Assembly: GCF_000350225.1 (NCBI RefSeq)
Contig: NW_005179164.1
Coordinates: 62,001 to 126,000, forward strand
Length of the DNA: 64,000 nt
Direction of reading: 5' to 3'
From: Chondrus crispus
Taxonomy: Eukaryota; Rhodophyta; Florideophyceae; Gigartinales; Gigartinaceae
Shown: positions 43,805 through 54,012 of the stretch, one piece after another
How the letters are laid out: each line of letters opens with the position of its first letter
How positions within the stretch are numbered: the first letter of the stretch is position 1
Notes under the pieces: model-generated
Database searches by the model: none
The model's input: only the letters and a program-made list of their open reading frames with translations
Told to the model about the DNA's origin: nothing
Translations under genes and position numbers: made by a program

Positions 43805-44036
43805 CGGGCAGAGAGCTGTCGGGCGGAAACTGGGACACAAGGCTGGGGGTGATGGGTCTTAGCAGAAGCACGATGCTGATTCTAAACGCAGATTGAGACC
43901 CGCGTATAGGCATGTTTTTGTATCCACACTTGAGAAGAGGCACGTGACTGGAGGCGTTTGTAGAAGAGAAATTGTGGTCGCCCACTTGTAAATTATGTCA
44001 TTTCGCGATTGCACATGAACACCTTGTTCACTTCGC

Positions 44037-44621
44037 TCACGTACCGGTACAGCCGAGGTGCGCTGACCCGCACGAGTCGCCCCTCGCGGCTTTCCCCTCT
44101 GCTCTGCGCTCCCGAAAGAAGTGTCTCATGCGCTCTGTGGCCTCGTCCTCCAACACGCAGCCGCGTACGTCTCGACACGTGTGAAACGGATGTTTCTTCT
44201 CATGCAAGGGTAGCCGCGTGCCGCATGCTCCAAGCCTCAAGTCTTTGGCGGCGTTAACGACGGCGTCGACTTTGGCGAGAGCGAGTGCGCTGAGACACAT
44301 AGGACACGGCTCCAGAGCCCAGTACAGAGTAGTGTCGTGCAGCCGCCAGTTGCTGGCGGCGGCGGCAGTGCGGCGCACGCAGAGGATCTCGGCATGCGCA
44401 GTGGGTTCGTGCAGCGACTCGATGAGGTTGTGTGCCGCGGAAAAGACGGCCCCAGAACTGCACACCAGGACGGCGCCGACCGGGACTTCGCCCGGACTAT
44501 AAGCGCGGCACGCTTCCGCGAGCGCGTCGCTCATGGGCTCGAGATGCGCCACTGTCGTGAAGCGAGTGCGTGGGGACGGGCGCTGGCGATGCAGGGGGGA
44601 CGACGTCAGGAAGGAGAGCAT
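44037..44621 (-). CDS. TADA: TadA-type tRNA adenosine deaminase, probably organellar
   Basis: A 194-residue cytidine-deaminase-fold protein with the full TadA signature: PVGAVLV at 47-53, HAE at 76-78 (zinc His and catalytic Glu), PCPMC at 105-109 (zinc Cys106 and Cys109), then NAAKDLRLGACGT and the C-terminal helix RMRHFFRERR. TadA converts adenosine 34 of tRNA-Arg(ACG) to inosine, which plastids need. Residues 1-25 (MLSFLTSSPLHRQRPSPRTR) are rich in Ser, Arg and Pro, as in a plastid transit peptide. ATG at 44621 chosen for that reason; the frame is open further upstream to 44741 without an ATG. No stop or shift is seen. It lies inside the CACTA element, so it is either a captured intact gene or the only complete cargo gene. 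Confidence 0.8.
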   Translation of the reverse strand: MLSFLTSSPLHRQRPSPRTRFTTVAHLEPMSDALAEACRAYSPGEVPVGAVLVCSSGAVFSAAHNLIESLHEPTAHAEILCVRRTAAAASNWRLHDTTLYWALEPCPMCLSALALAKVDAVVNAAKDLRLGACGTRLPLHEKKHPFHTCRDVRGCVLEDEATERMRHFFRERRAEGKAARGDSCGSAHLGCTGT

Positions 44622-44741
44622 AACGACGGTTCGGGGGGATGAAGGGGTGCGAGTGAAGGTAGGGAGAAATGCAAATGTGGAGGGACGGTGGGCTGGATTA
44701 CGGTTTTGTAAGGGCAGGATGGATGAATCAGATCTGTACAA

Positions 44742-45769
44742 TTTTGTACAGTAGTGGGACAGAAAATGACGGGATATAGTGGGAAGGTAGGGGATGATGT
44801 TTTGCGGTTCTTTTTGCTCAGTTTCTGAATAGATGGAACGAGGTTGTCCGGTTTCTAGATAGACGGAATGGCGTGCGTGAGCACGGGAGCGGAGTGCGTG
44901 GAGCGGGCGCCCAAGGCGCCTCCTCGCCTCAAACGTGATCGGGTGTGCGACCGCAACGTGTGCTGAAGAGCGTGCCGTCTCTGGGCAGCTGACAGCGCGC
45001 AGAGCCTCTCCGCTCCGTACCGCGCGGCAGTTTCGCCGGACAAAGGAGCCCCCACGCGCCTCGTCACGGGTGTGTTACCAACAAGCGCCGGATCTCACCC
45101 ATCTGTTGGCCGCCGCACCGTGTAACCCCGCCCCTCCGCTGCGTCTGTGCCACAAGAAAAGAAGCGCACATCAGGATTGCCGTCCCCGACCGTGCCCAAT
45201 TGCCACGCACGCGCCCCATTTTGTAACAGACAATCCCGCCTCTCGCGCACACCATGTCCGACACTCCGCCACCATGATGCAGCTGCGCTGCAGCCCTGGA
45301 CACGCTCAGCCGCCGCACTGGAGGACGCCCCACTGGAAGGCGCTGAAGCTGCACTAGCCAAGGCGCCCGCCTGTGTACACCCCGTGCACGTCTTCCCACC
45401 GCCGTAATGGCAACCTGAAGGTCTTGACGCAATAACAGTGAGCCGTCGAGCGTCGTCCCCACGCCCGGCTGTGAGGTTGCTATTGAATCTCGTGCCCCGG
45501 CTTACCCGCTTCTAGATGCAGCACGCACCGAGGTGCAGCAGCTCTTTTGCGACATCGCATTGCCAAGCTGCACGCCTTCTTCGCGGCGGTCGCGACCATT
45601 TTGATATACTTCGTTTTCGCACTCGCCACTGCGCAGAGTACCGTTGAATAGTAAGCTCACCATCAAGAAACCAGAAGCGAATTCATTTATCTAACCACAA
45701 GAATCATGTGCGCATCAATTTATTCGACATGCGTGAAAGCGTCTCACACATGTTCTCACTGTACTTGTA
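44742..45769. other. GC-rich segment without assigned gene
   Basis: 44860-45460 is GC-rich with overlapping open frames on both strands (for example 44935-45357 plus, 45064-45462 minus). The plus frame is rich in Cys and His (LCHKKRSAHQDCRPRPCPIA) but fits no finger I know. It might be another captured fragment. Confidence 0.35.
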
Positions 45770-47178
45770 CTAAATATCCTCGCTCCCTTCTGCGACCTCG
45801 GAGAGGGTTGTTCTACGACGCTTGGTTCTTAACCTGTCATCAGAGTTCAAACGTCTCTTCAGTTTCTTGACGTGCCTCTTTTTGGCAGCACGCCGTTCTT
45901 GTTTCACCTTTCTGAGCTCCTCAATTTGTTTATCAATCTCATCTGAGCTGGAAATAATTTCCTCTTCTTTTCCCTCTTCCCCGGAGTAATCCGAAGATTG
46001 ACTGACTGCAGGATTCGTCTTCTTGTCATTGGCGATCACAGGTTGTGTTGACCAGGGTTTGTATTTCGACATTATCTGCTTTTGGCGCAGTCCCCAGTCC
46101 TACGTCGTACGCCATCTCGCTCTTGGCGGACACCTGCCATTGTCGTTTTGCCTCTGTATGTATGGGCCCGTTGCAAACGACTCAGGTTGGACTTATGAGA
46201 ACTATCTTTTTGAGCTCCCAAAATGTTCGGGTGACATAGTGAATTTCCTATAACCTTCGCAGCCGCACGGATTGTTCCTCGAGTTCCTTTGCGTACGTGT
46301 GTCGAACGAATTTGACTGGATTCGTGGTTATTGGCGTCCATCCTTTCGGATACAGTCGGAGATGCCGGAGCGATCTTTGCGGACGTCTCTCGTACTGTGT
46401 ATGCACTGAAACCGGTAGCAGCGTGGCTTGGTAACTGCGGTTGTTTCTTTCTCGTACGCAAATCATTTGCGAGAGAGTTGTCATCCTGATCCGCGACAAA
46501 ATGCTCCGGTGAGTCTAATATATCTCGTGCTACTGAAATAGCTCCCTCTTTGTCAAAAGATTGTTCGTTCCGTTGGAGTTTCTGGTGTTGGGATGCCATT
46601 TCGCTATTATTATCAAATACTGTACGCCTACCATTTAGACTTTCCTTCTTCTCCTGCTTCAGTATAGATCTGCGTTTCGATCGCATTTTTGTGATCACGA
46701 TCTTACGAATGGCAAACAAGCGCTGAGTCTGGGTCAGAGGATCGAACATGTGATCGACGGCTAGCTCGTGTACCAGAAGTTCGATGCGCTTCCCGTGCGC
46801 CAGGTGAGCTTCATTGTAAGTCATCTTCCCATACAAGTCACCGATACTTGAAACAGCTTTGTCATGGACGACTCGCATCAATGTTTCCGAAATCTCGTGT
46901 TCGACGAGATTCGAATCATACCACCGATATTGATTACTCGGATTCGTGGCGTTTGCCTTTTTGTGACTCTTGACGTATCTTCCAACCTCCTTGATCGTGT
47001 TGTAGTAATTACGAGTGTTTTTTCTTTTTCTTTATGACTGACTGCGGCTGTCACTTTTTGTGTACGACCGTTTCGAGATGGATTCTGGGATGAGGGGAGG
47101 ACGAACAGCATTAGGGTCATTCGGAAAGAGCCCTGCCGGTTTGAGAAGCTGGCGAAGCGTTTGGACGGAATGGTTCAT
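45770..47178 (-). pseudogene. CACTA accessory protein (TNPA-like position), one in-frame stop
   Basis: From the ATG at 47178 (MNHSVQTLRQLLKPAGLFPN) one frame runs to 46072, interrupted only by a TAA near 47034 (SRSQS, stop, RKRKNTRNYYN). It includes RWYDSNLVEHEISETLMRVV, KRIELLVHELAVDHMFD and a basic stretch KMRSKRRSILKQEKK. A further frame, 46072-45770 (ATG), adds an acidic region, a coiled coil (IDKQIEELRKVKQERRAAKK) and nuclear-localisation-like clusters (RTKRRR). It is transcribed divergently from the transposase. By position and basic character it may be the element's DNA-binding second protein; no sequence homology to maize TNPA is claimed. Confidence 0.5.
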
Positions 47179-47504
47179 TGCGCTACGTGAAGCTGGAAGA
47201 ACGCTAATGGAATACAAGTGAGTGTGGTACTAGCTAAAACTCTCCAAACAGGAGGACCTATTTCGCTCTTCGTATACACTGACTACCTCCATCACAATTT
47301 CGAAGAGAAAGTGGCTTCTTTTTCGTTTCGGCTCCTTTTCCCGCGCAGCCACAGGCAGATAAACACTCACTGAGACTCAACAGGTATGGTATGTACAATC
47401 TAACTCGCATTTCATTGCGATAGATGTTCTGCAAGTGTTTCAGATCTCTACATTGATCCTCAAAATCAGTCTGACTCGATTCGCCTCTACAAATCTAGAT
47501 TGAC
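47179..47504. promoter_or_regulatory. divergent intergenic region of the CACTA element
   Basis: 326 bases between the start codons of the accessory gene (minus) and the transposase (plus). No clear TATA was found on either side; it must hold both promoters if both genes are expressed. Confidence 0.4.
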
Positions 47505-50500
47505 ATGAGTTCTCGGCCGAAGAGAGTCATATGCCTAGCCCACTACAGATTTGCGCGCACTCTACCCGGAAAGCCTGTTTCAGAATCTACCATGAAGGCA
47601 CACCGGAACCGCGCAAATCAGAGAAGGGCATTATTAAATCTCGCTAATCTCCCGAGAGGGCCCCGCTACTCTGAACGAGATGCAGCCGAGCAGTTCAGAG
47701 AGTTCATGAATCTTTCCAGCACAGAACGATTGGTTGGGTCCTCATCTTACTGGCTTCCGTGGCCTGATCCAAATTTTACCAACCCTACTATTGCCCCCCA
47801 CACAGAAAACGAGGAGCTTGATAGATCGCATGTTTCTCGAGGCCACCAACGGGCCGTTTCACAGACATTATCGAGGTTCGAGGAAGATGGGGAGGGTATT
47901 GACAGCGACATGCAACCTCCAGATTTCGACAACACCCCCTCAGAAAGCGACGAGTTTCAATCTGTCAGCGAATACGACTGCCACGGAGAAGAAGATTCAG
48001 ACGAATTTTGTGTGTATGAAGAAGAGGGCGAGGAAGGGCATTTTGGAAATGTTAATGTTGGTATTCATGCCGATGCTGAAGTAAGATTTCGTGAATGGAT
48101 GGGGCTCGAGCGTAAGTGGATTGAACTATTTATGCGATTCGGTGTCAAGTTGACCGTCATGGAGGCAATATTGCGGCTCCTCAGAGCACCCTTTAAGGCA
48201 ACGCAAATACGACGTAACCTCGAAAAGTACACGCAGTTCTACCCCATTCGGTACATTTCATGCCGAGGTCACAGACTGCTAGAGAAAGAATCAAATATCG
48301 TACAGTGCGAGAGCATGGTGGCCAGCGGGTTACGTTGTGAGATATGCGTGTCATCCAGAGAACCGGATTTAATTACTTTCCAATATCTTCCTCTAGAGCC
48401 GAGACTGCGTGCCTGGGTTGCTGAAGAAAAGAGTTGCAGAACATTGTTTGAATATTATCAAACTCAGTCAAATGAATCTGTTGTTCGTAGGGAAACTGGA
48501 AAAATGGTCTATACTACGAAGATATTTTTGACGGCTCTCTTTTTACGAGAATTCTTCAGAAGAACGGGGGAATCGAGGCTTCGAAATACGATGTCTTCAT
48601 TGCTCCGAGTTGTGACGGTTTTGCGCCTTATCAAAAAGGACAGTACAGCTGTTGGCGGATTGTAGCACTGAATCATAATCTACCTCCCGGTAGCGATTCA
48701 TCATGAAGAACACAATACCGCTGGGTTTTGTTCAAGGTTCGTCAGAACCAAAGCAGATACATACTTGGTTCACACCTCTCAAAGAGGAAGTCGATCGCAT
48801 AAACGATAGCGGTGGTTCAATGATGCGATTCTTCGACGGCATAGAGAGACAAGTTCGAGTGCACGTCATTTTCTGCACTGGAGACGAGCTCGCTGTAACT
48901 AAAATGGCAGGTCTGAGAGGCCACAACAGCAAGATGCCCTGCCGGTACTGTGAAATCCGGGGTGTTTGGTCTCCGTTCCACTCACATGTCTACTTTCCAA
49001 CTCGCTGCGAGGTGATTGCAAGCTCTGCAAACGCTCAGAAAGGTCTTCAAATCTCTTCATGCGATGAACCCACCAAGTTGAGGGATGTTTACGATCCCAG
49101 TGATCCCCCTATGCGAACCGAAGACGAGATTGAGATTGTTCTGCTTGATCTTGACGATGATTCTCCGTTGTCAACGAACGAAAAGGAGAGACTATCTTGT
49201 GATTCTGGGCTCAAAAAAGGACTGTACCGCTCACAATTCGTTCAATTGTACCGTACATATCGTTCCCACCTGATATCATGCACAAGTTCATGAACATCTG
49301 CCATGATCTTATTTCAATTTTCAAAGGAAATTGTATCCATCTTGCATCCGACATTCTTCACGGCAAAGACAAATTTGTTTTGTCATCAACTCAATGGAGG
49401 ATGATCGATAAAGAAATGGACTCCATAAAGAACGGAACATCGGCTTCCGTATTTCCAGATGTTCCGAGGAACTGTAAGTACGGGGCGCATTGGAAAGCTG
49501 CTGAGTGCTTGGAAGTCATCACCAATTACGCCTTGATCGTCTTTGAAGGGCGTCTGCCGAAGAAATACATGAAGAACATTCATTCGTTAAGTGTCATCGT
49601 TGAGCTTTGTCGACGACCAGCGCTATCCGAAATTGATGTAGAACGCCTGAAGGAGCTCGGCGTTGAGTTTGTGCGTGGTTATGAGGATTTATACTATCGG
49701 AAAAATCCGAGACGAGTAGGGGTCTGCAAGTCTACAATTCACAGTATGGTTCACCTCGGATGGGCTGTAGAGCAGTGTGGACCGCCAATATATTACAGTC
49801 AGTTCTGGGTAGAACGATATATTGGTGATATCAAAAGCCGTCTTCACGCCACCAATCTCGCTGCGGAATCTTTGAATGAAAACGCGAAATCTGCAATACG
49901 GGTAAATCTGTTCTACGGGAACCATTTTGCGTCTAAGAAAGATGACCTGTTTGATATGGAAATGGAAATCAGTCAAAGCGCCAATCAAGAAGTTGTCCTG
50001 TTGGCTCCATGGGACAAAGAATCATTGGAGGATGGGTACCACATTCGAAAAAACACTCGTGATCTTCTCATCAAGCTCGTTCAGAAATCTGAGGAGGTGG
50101 ATGCTGAGGAGGCTGGAAGGGCCATCGAAGAGGACGAGATATGGTCTTTCGGAAGAATGAAAATATCGTGTGGGGATGGAATCCAGGTCATTGGAGCTCG
50201 TGACGCCAGAAGGCGTCGTGAGAAAATGGTGAGATCAGATTTCTACGTCGCCGCTGAGTTTCAAAATTCCGTTCACACTGATGGTCGTGACGTTTATTAT
50301 GGTCGCATCCTCAAGATTTTGCGATACAATTTCAGGTGTCTTTCTGAAGAAAAGACTAAAGAACTGGTACTTGTGGAGTGGTCACGCAAACTTCGGGCCG
50401 ATTCCTTTGGCCAAGTATATTGTGGCAGCGGACTCTTCCACAATATACTTGGCCAAAGGAATCGTTCGTTTCACAAACGCGACAATAGAGGATGTTTCGA

Positions 50501-50528
50501 TTATTCTGAATGGGATTGGAATTGTTGA
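47505..50528 (+). pseudogene. TNP2/DUF4218-type transposase of the CACTA element, frameshifted
   Basis: Three frames together make a typical CACTA transposase. 47505-48665 (ATG) has the N-terminal zinc region (GLRCEICVSSREPDLITFQY, then LPLEPRLRAW); after a shift near 48510, KYDVFIAPSCDGFAPYQKGQ and LNHNLPPG follow. 48703-49293 has GFVQGSSEPKQIHTWFTPLK, VIFCTGDELAVTKMAGLRGH (catalytic Asp in TGDELA) and PCRYCEIRG. After a shift near 49240, FPPDIMHKFMNICHDL carries a second catalytic Asp, and HSMVHLGWAVEQCGPP with SQFWVERYIGDIKSRLH is the DUF4218 domain. It would cut and paste the element. Shifts near 48510, 48695 and 49240 and the hairpin at 50399-50464 indicate decay, unless some are introns. 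Confidence 0.88.
50399..50464. repeat. perfect hairpin, 27-bp arms, in the transposase gene
   Basis: 50399-50425 pairs perfectly with 50438-50464 around a 12-base loop. It lies near the 3' end of the transposase coding region. Confidence 0.95.
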
Positions 50529-51929
50529 GCATTGCAGTCCTGCATTCCGTGGGACGAGGACATATTTTGTCGATCCTTCGCGCAGTAGCCGACGGCTTCT
50601 ATCACCTGAAAGGGTTGGGGTGGATGGTGTGAACAGAACCTTGGAATCTCGGTGAGATAGGAAAAGGGACGCCGTTCGAGGTTAGCCCCTCGCTGAGAGG
50701 TTCCCCATGTTAAGATTTATTCGGAACGTGGAAGCACATCGCGCCTTGAGAACACAATGTTGCAATCACGCGACAGCCTCCACAGCATTTTGAGCAGAGA
50801 CCGTTTTTGCATAAACGTGCACAGCGCGATGGTAATCCAAATTGAGAATGAGCTGGTTGATCAGGCCGATGGAGATGTAAGGCGGCTTTATATGAGAGAA
50901 AGGAGAAGGGGACGTCGCAAAAACGATTGTCTCTAAGATTACGATCTAAGAAAAGTCGGGGGATGGAAGACATGGAAACAGGGAGGGGAATATTGTTTTC
51001 AAAAACCTACGAATGTACTCATTCCGTGCCCCCGGCGCTGCATGTCACGCTAACTGAAATCGTCAAGGCGGCATTGTTGTGATTGGCCTTCAAGTTTTGC
51101 AACGCAGGGGAAAAGTCGGAAAACAACGAGATGGTGACGGATCCAAAAAGCGAATGGGCAGACATCGCTGGTCAACAACGGGAAGAGAGTCTCGGGAGAG
51201 AGGAGCGCTGCAACAAAGAAGCATAATGTTCACAGCGGAGCGGGAGCAAACGATCGTTTGCTCTTGTCGACAAGGGGGGTAGGGAGGGGGAGTTTGGAGC
51301 ACCCTGCAATTGCAATGGCTTCCCCCCCAAACTGCATCATAACCTACCTTGCTGTCGCCCCAGACTTATGTACGACGAAGGTCACTCCAGGCGAAAGACA
51401 TGCTGGGGGCCGAGTTGACAGCGTCTTCACGCGAGGGAATCGACAACTTTGAGGGCGCGACTATCTCTCTCCAGTCGCCCCGTGACGGCGGCCTCCCCTG
51501 TTGCAGCAGCAGCAGCGGTGGTGAGGGCGAAGGCAGGCGCAAAGCTGCGCGAGCGCGTGGACTCAGGTTCGTCGCTGGACGCGGCCGTGCAGTTCCTGGG
51601 GCTGAAAAAGGGCAGCACGGTCTCGTGCTGGTCGCAGCCCGTCGAACTACGCGCCGGGTGCTGGCGGGACACCGAGCAACAACGGGGTCTGGAACGGGAG
51701 CACGACGGACCACAAGGTGAGCAAGCTATCTGAGCTATGAACGGGCGCATGGGAGAGAGTTCGGGCGGCGGGGATTCATTACATCAATGCTGTAAGGAAG
51801 TGATCTGGACGTTATGATATGAAGATGGAATAAAGAAAACCCCTGATCCGAAGCGATGTATATGAGCAGTTCTGTGCTCGTTATAGAACTAATTTTGTGC
51901 ATTGATCCTTCTATTTACGCCCAGAAATG
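50529..51929. other. CACTA 3' region; possible gene fragment at 51449-51733
   Basis: Mostly non-coding. At 51449-51733 a plus frame reads protein-like sequence (KLRERVDSGSSLDAAVQFLG, then LKKGSTVSCWSQPVELRAGC) in GC-rich DNA and is followed by a splice-donor-like GTGAGC near 51717. It could be another captured exon; no family recognised. Confidence 0.35.
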
Positions 51930-51934
51930 CGGTC

Positions 51935-52127
51935 AATTCGGAGTGCTCACGGAGTACCTGTGATGCATTCGGAGTGTACCTGGACGTTATTCGGAGTGTC
52001 TCTGTGGCCCACCTGTCGGTATAAATTAACAAATGTACCTGAAAGTGAATAACTCCGTCTGTGCTCCGGAAGACCTCCGTAGCGCGTCCGGATGTCACAT
52101 GTCGAACGCACTCCGGTGGCACTCCGG
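51935..52127. repeat. right subterminal CGGAG/CTCCG array
   Basis: CGGAG at 51939, 51950, 51970 and 51992, and its inverse CTCCG at about 52053, 52064, 52075, 52111 and 52122. The orientation flips towards the terminus. Mirrors the array at the left end. Confidence 0.6.
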
Positions 52128-52141
52128 TAGGTTTACTAGGG
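52128..52141 (-). repeat. right terminal inverted repeat of the CACTA element
   Basis: TAGGTTTACTAGGG, exact inverse of 40979-40992, followed by the CCA target duplication at 52142-52144. Confidence 0.9.
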
Positions 52142-52888
52142 CCACGGACTCACCGTTCCGAAGAAGACAAAGTGGAATACCTTTACAAGGCTGTCGTTGG
52201 TTCCCCGTGGGCCAAGTCAGCGCTTGCGAACTCGCAGTCCACATCTAATACTTGGGACTTCCAACATCTGTGTACAGCACTAGACGCCGCCTGGGTTCAA
52301 GACCAGGAAGAGCAAGAAGGTAGAAAGAAAGACATGAACATCGGTCAATCAGTCCTACATAAAGAGATAAAATCTACACCCAAGTGTATTCTTGATCTCT
52401 ACTACGAAGGTCAAAATATTACGGACGCCCAAAGAAACCAGGATTACGCACATCTGTTCCATTCCTGCCCTCTCAAGATAGCGCAAAAGCCGGTCAAAAT
52501 GGGTTGGACCGTTACGGCAACCCCAGGCTATGCAACAACTGTCAGGATCCCAACCATTTCATCAGGGACTGCCCCAAACCTCGCAACGTTATGTGAAAAT
52601 ATTTCATCGCAAGTCAAGAGATATCCGAAGAGAAGCCATCAAATCGTTTTCGAACTCTGTCAACAAGTTGAGGACGCCTTGTTCTCTACGAGCGAAGAAC
52701 CCCCTCTCCTGTCGTTACAGTGGAAAACTTCAAGCAGGAGGACTCCACCTCATCTGAGGAAGAGGCGCACCATCATTCCGATACAGGAGGACAAGTGTTC
52801 TACGTTACTGGGTCTGAGAATCTGGGAATTGCATCCGTCCATGATCCAGAGGATTTATGACAAGAGGCAGTCTAATTTACTGTCTTAG
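52142..52888 (+). pseudogene. gag of copia F, 3' part
   Basis: Continues the frame interrupted at 40978 (SEEDKVEYLYKAVVGSPWAK, then NTWDFQHLCTALDAAWVQDQ). A zinc knuckle CNNCQDPNHFIRDC occurs at about 52529-52572 in another frame, so a frameshift precedes it. Confidence 0.8.
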
Positions 52889-53079
52889 TTTGACGTCGGT
52901 ACGAATGACCCTTACTAAGAGACTGTCCTCAAGAAAAAACGGCCCCGTTACAAGATCTCGCGGCAGTCAAAGATGGCCCATGAAATACGAAGACACCAGC
53001 GTCTCAGAAAATTGTCCAGCGATGCCAAGGCAAAATCAGTGTTAAACTCTTGCGAGGTCTTTCACAGGTAAATGATGAT

Positions 53080-53450
53080 TTGGATGAGCTCAGAAAAGAC
53101 TGGCAGGGTGCTTGCATCGACACTGGAACACAACGCACTGTTATCGGACTACATCAAGCCAAAGCATACTGCAGATTTGTCGGATGCAAGTTCAAAACAT
53201 AACTGAGCTTTAACCAGTACAGATTTGGTGTTGATGTATAGAAGCCAAATGGACCAATCTCCATTCGATTCCGTTTCTCAAGGACGGATTTGTGTCAATT
53301 GAGTAGATGTAGTTAGATCAAACGTACCCTTTCTTTTAGGATTGGAATGGCCCGATAAACTTCAAGTACACCTGGATGCGACAGGAAATATACTAAACAG
53401 CTCCCTGGGAGACATTTCTGTGCCAGTTGTAAGGAACTTTTAGGCACGTT
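53080..53450 (+). pseudogene. protease region of copia F
   Basis: GACIDTGTQRTVIG (about 53110-53150) carries the DTG of a retropepsin; later VPFLLGLEWPDKLQVHLDAT matches the conserved FLLGLDWLD block. Stops and shifts separate them. Confidence 0.7.
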
Positions 53451-54012
53451 TACCTGGAATGGGAACGAGAAGACGCAATACTATTCTCAACAAGTGAATT
53501 GATCAAACTCCACAGAGGTTTTCGAAACCCGACGGACACGAACCTTCTGAATCTAGTCAAGAAATCCCAACCGCACGAGGCCACCGAGGCCCCCACAAAA
53601 GTCTTGAAAGATATTTCTAAGTCATGCAATACTTGTCAAAGGCTTGGACCACAACCACCTAGATTTAGGACCACTTTATCCACACTACACGACGTTAAGT
53701 TCGGTAAAGAAATATGGATGGATCTGATGTTCATTGAAGGAAAGGCAATTCTACATATTGTCGACACTGCAACACGTTTCAGCTCGGCGATATATTTTTA
53801 GAATCTCATGGTCACATTTACGGACAATCCGTCAACGGAATATGGCTTGCCTTCCTTGAAGTGTGGTGCACTCTCTATACAGGATTTCCGAACTGCGTCA
53901 GAACTGATGCTGGCCCTGTTTTCACTTCTCCTAGATGGAAGGAAATGGCCGAAAGCGTTGGGCTAGAGCTTCGAATATCAGTCGTTGAGGCTCACAACTC
54001 ATTGGACATTGG
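53451..54012 (+). pseudogene. integrase of copia F, truncated by element D
   Basis: LIKLHRGFRNPTDTNLLNLV and SCNTCQRLG form the zinc domain. DLMFIEGKAILHIVDTATR gives the first catalytic Asp region, RTDAGPVFTSPRWKEM the second, and VEAHNSLDIG the Glu. Coding stops at 54012 where the LTR of element D begins. A TAG after SSAIYF and a frame change are present. Confidence 0.85.

Larger units (their letters stand above)
40976..52144. mobile_element. CACTA/En-Spm-type DNA transposon with host-gene cargo
   Basis: Termini CCCTAGTAAACCTA (40979-40992) and its exact inverse (52128-52141) are flanked by 3-bp duplications CCA (40976-40978 and 52142-52144), the size made by CACTA transposases. Deleting 40979-52141 plus one CCA restores an open copia gag frame across the junction (PRFAPQVP joined to RTHRSEEDK). 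Both ends carry repeated CGGAG words. Inside are a TNP2-type transposase (47505-50528), a divergent accessory gene (45770-47178) and several host-type genes (41.2-44.6 kb). Transposition in trans or recent activity cannot be judged; the transposase shows frame changes. Confidence 0.88.
40109..54012 (+). mobile_element. Ty1/copia-type retrotransposon F, interrupted twice
   Basis: gag (40109-40978, resuming at 52145), protease (about 53108) and integrase (53499-54012) in order on the plus strand. An 11.16-kb CACTA transposon sits in gag, and the gypsy element D is inserted into the integrase at 54013, so RT and RNase H of F lie outside the window. Internal stops (TAA at 40430 and 40822) and frame changes show that it is dead. 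Confidence 0.85.
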
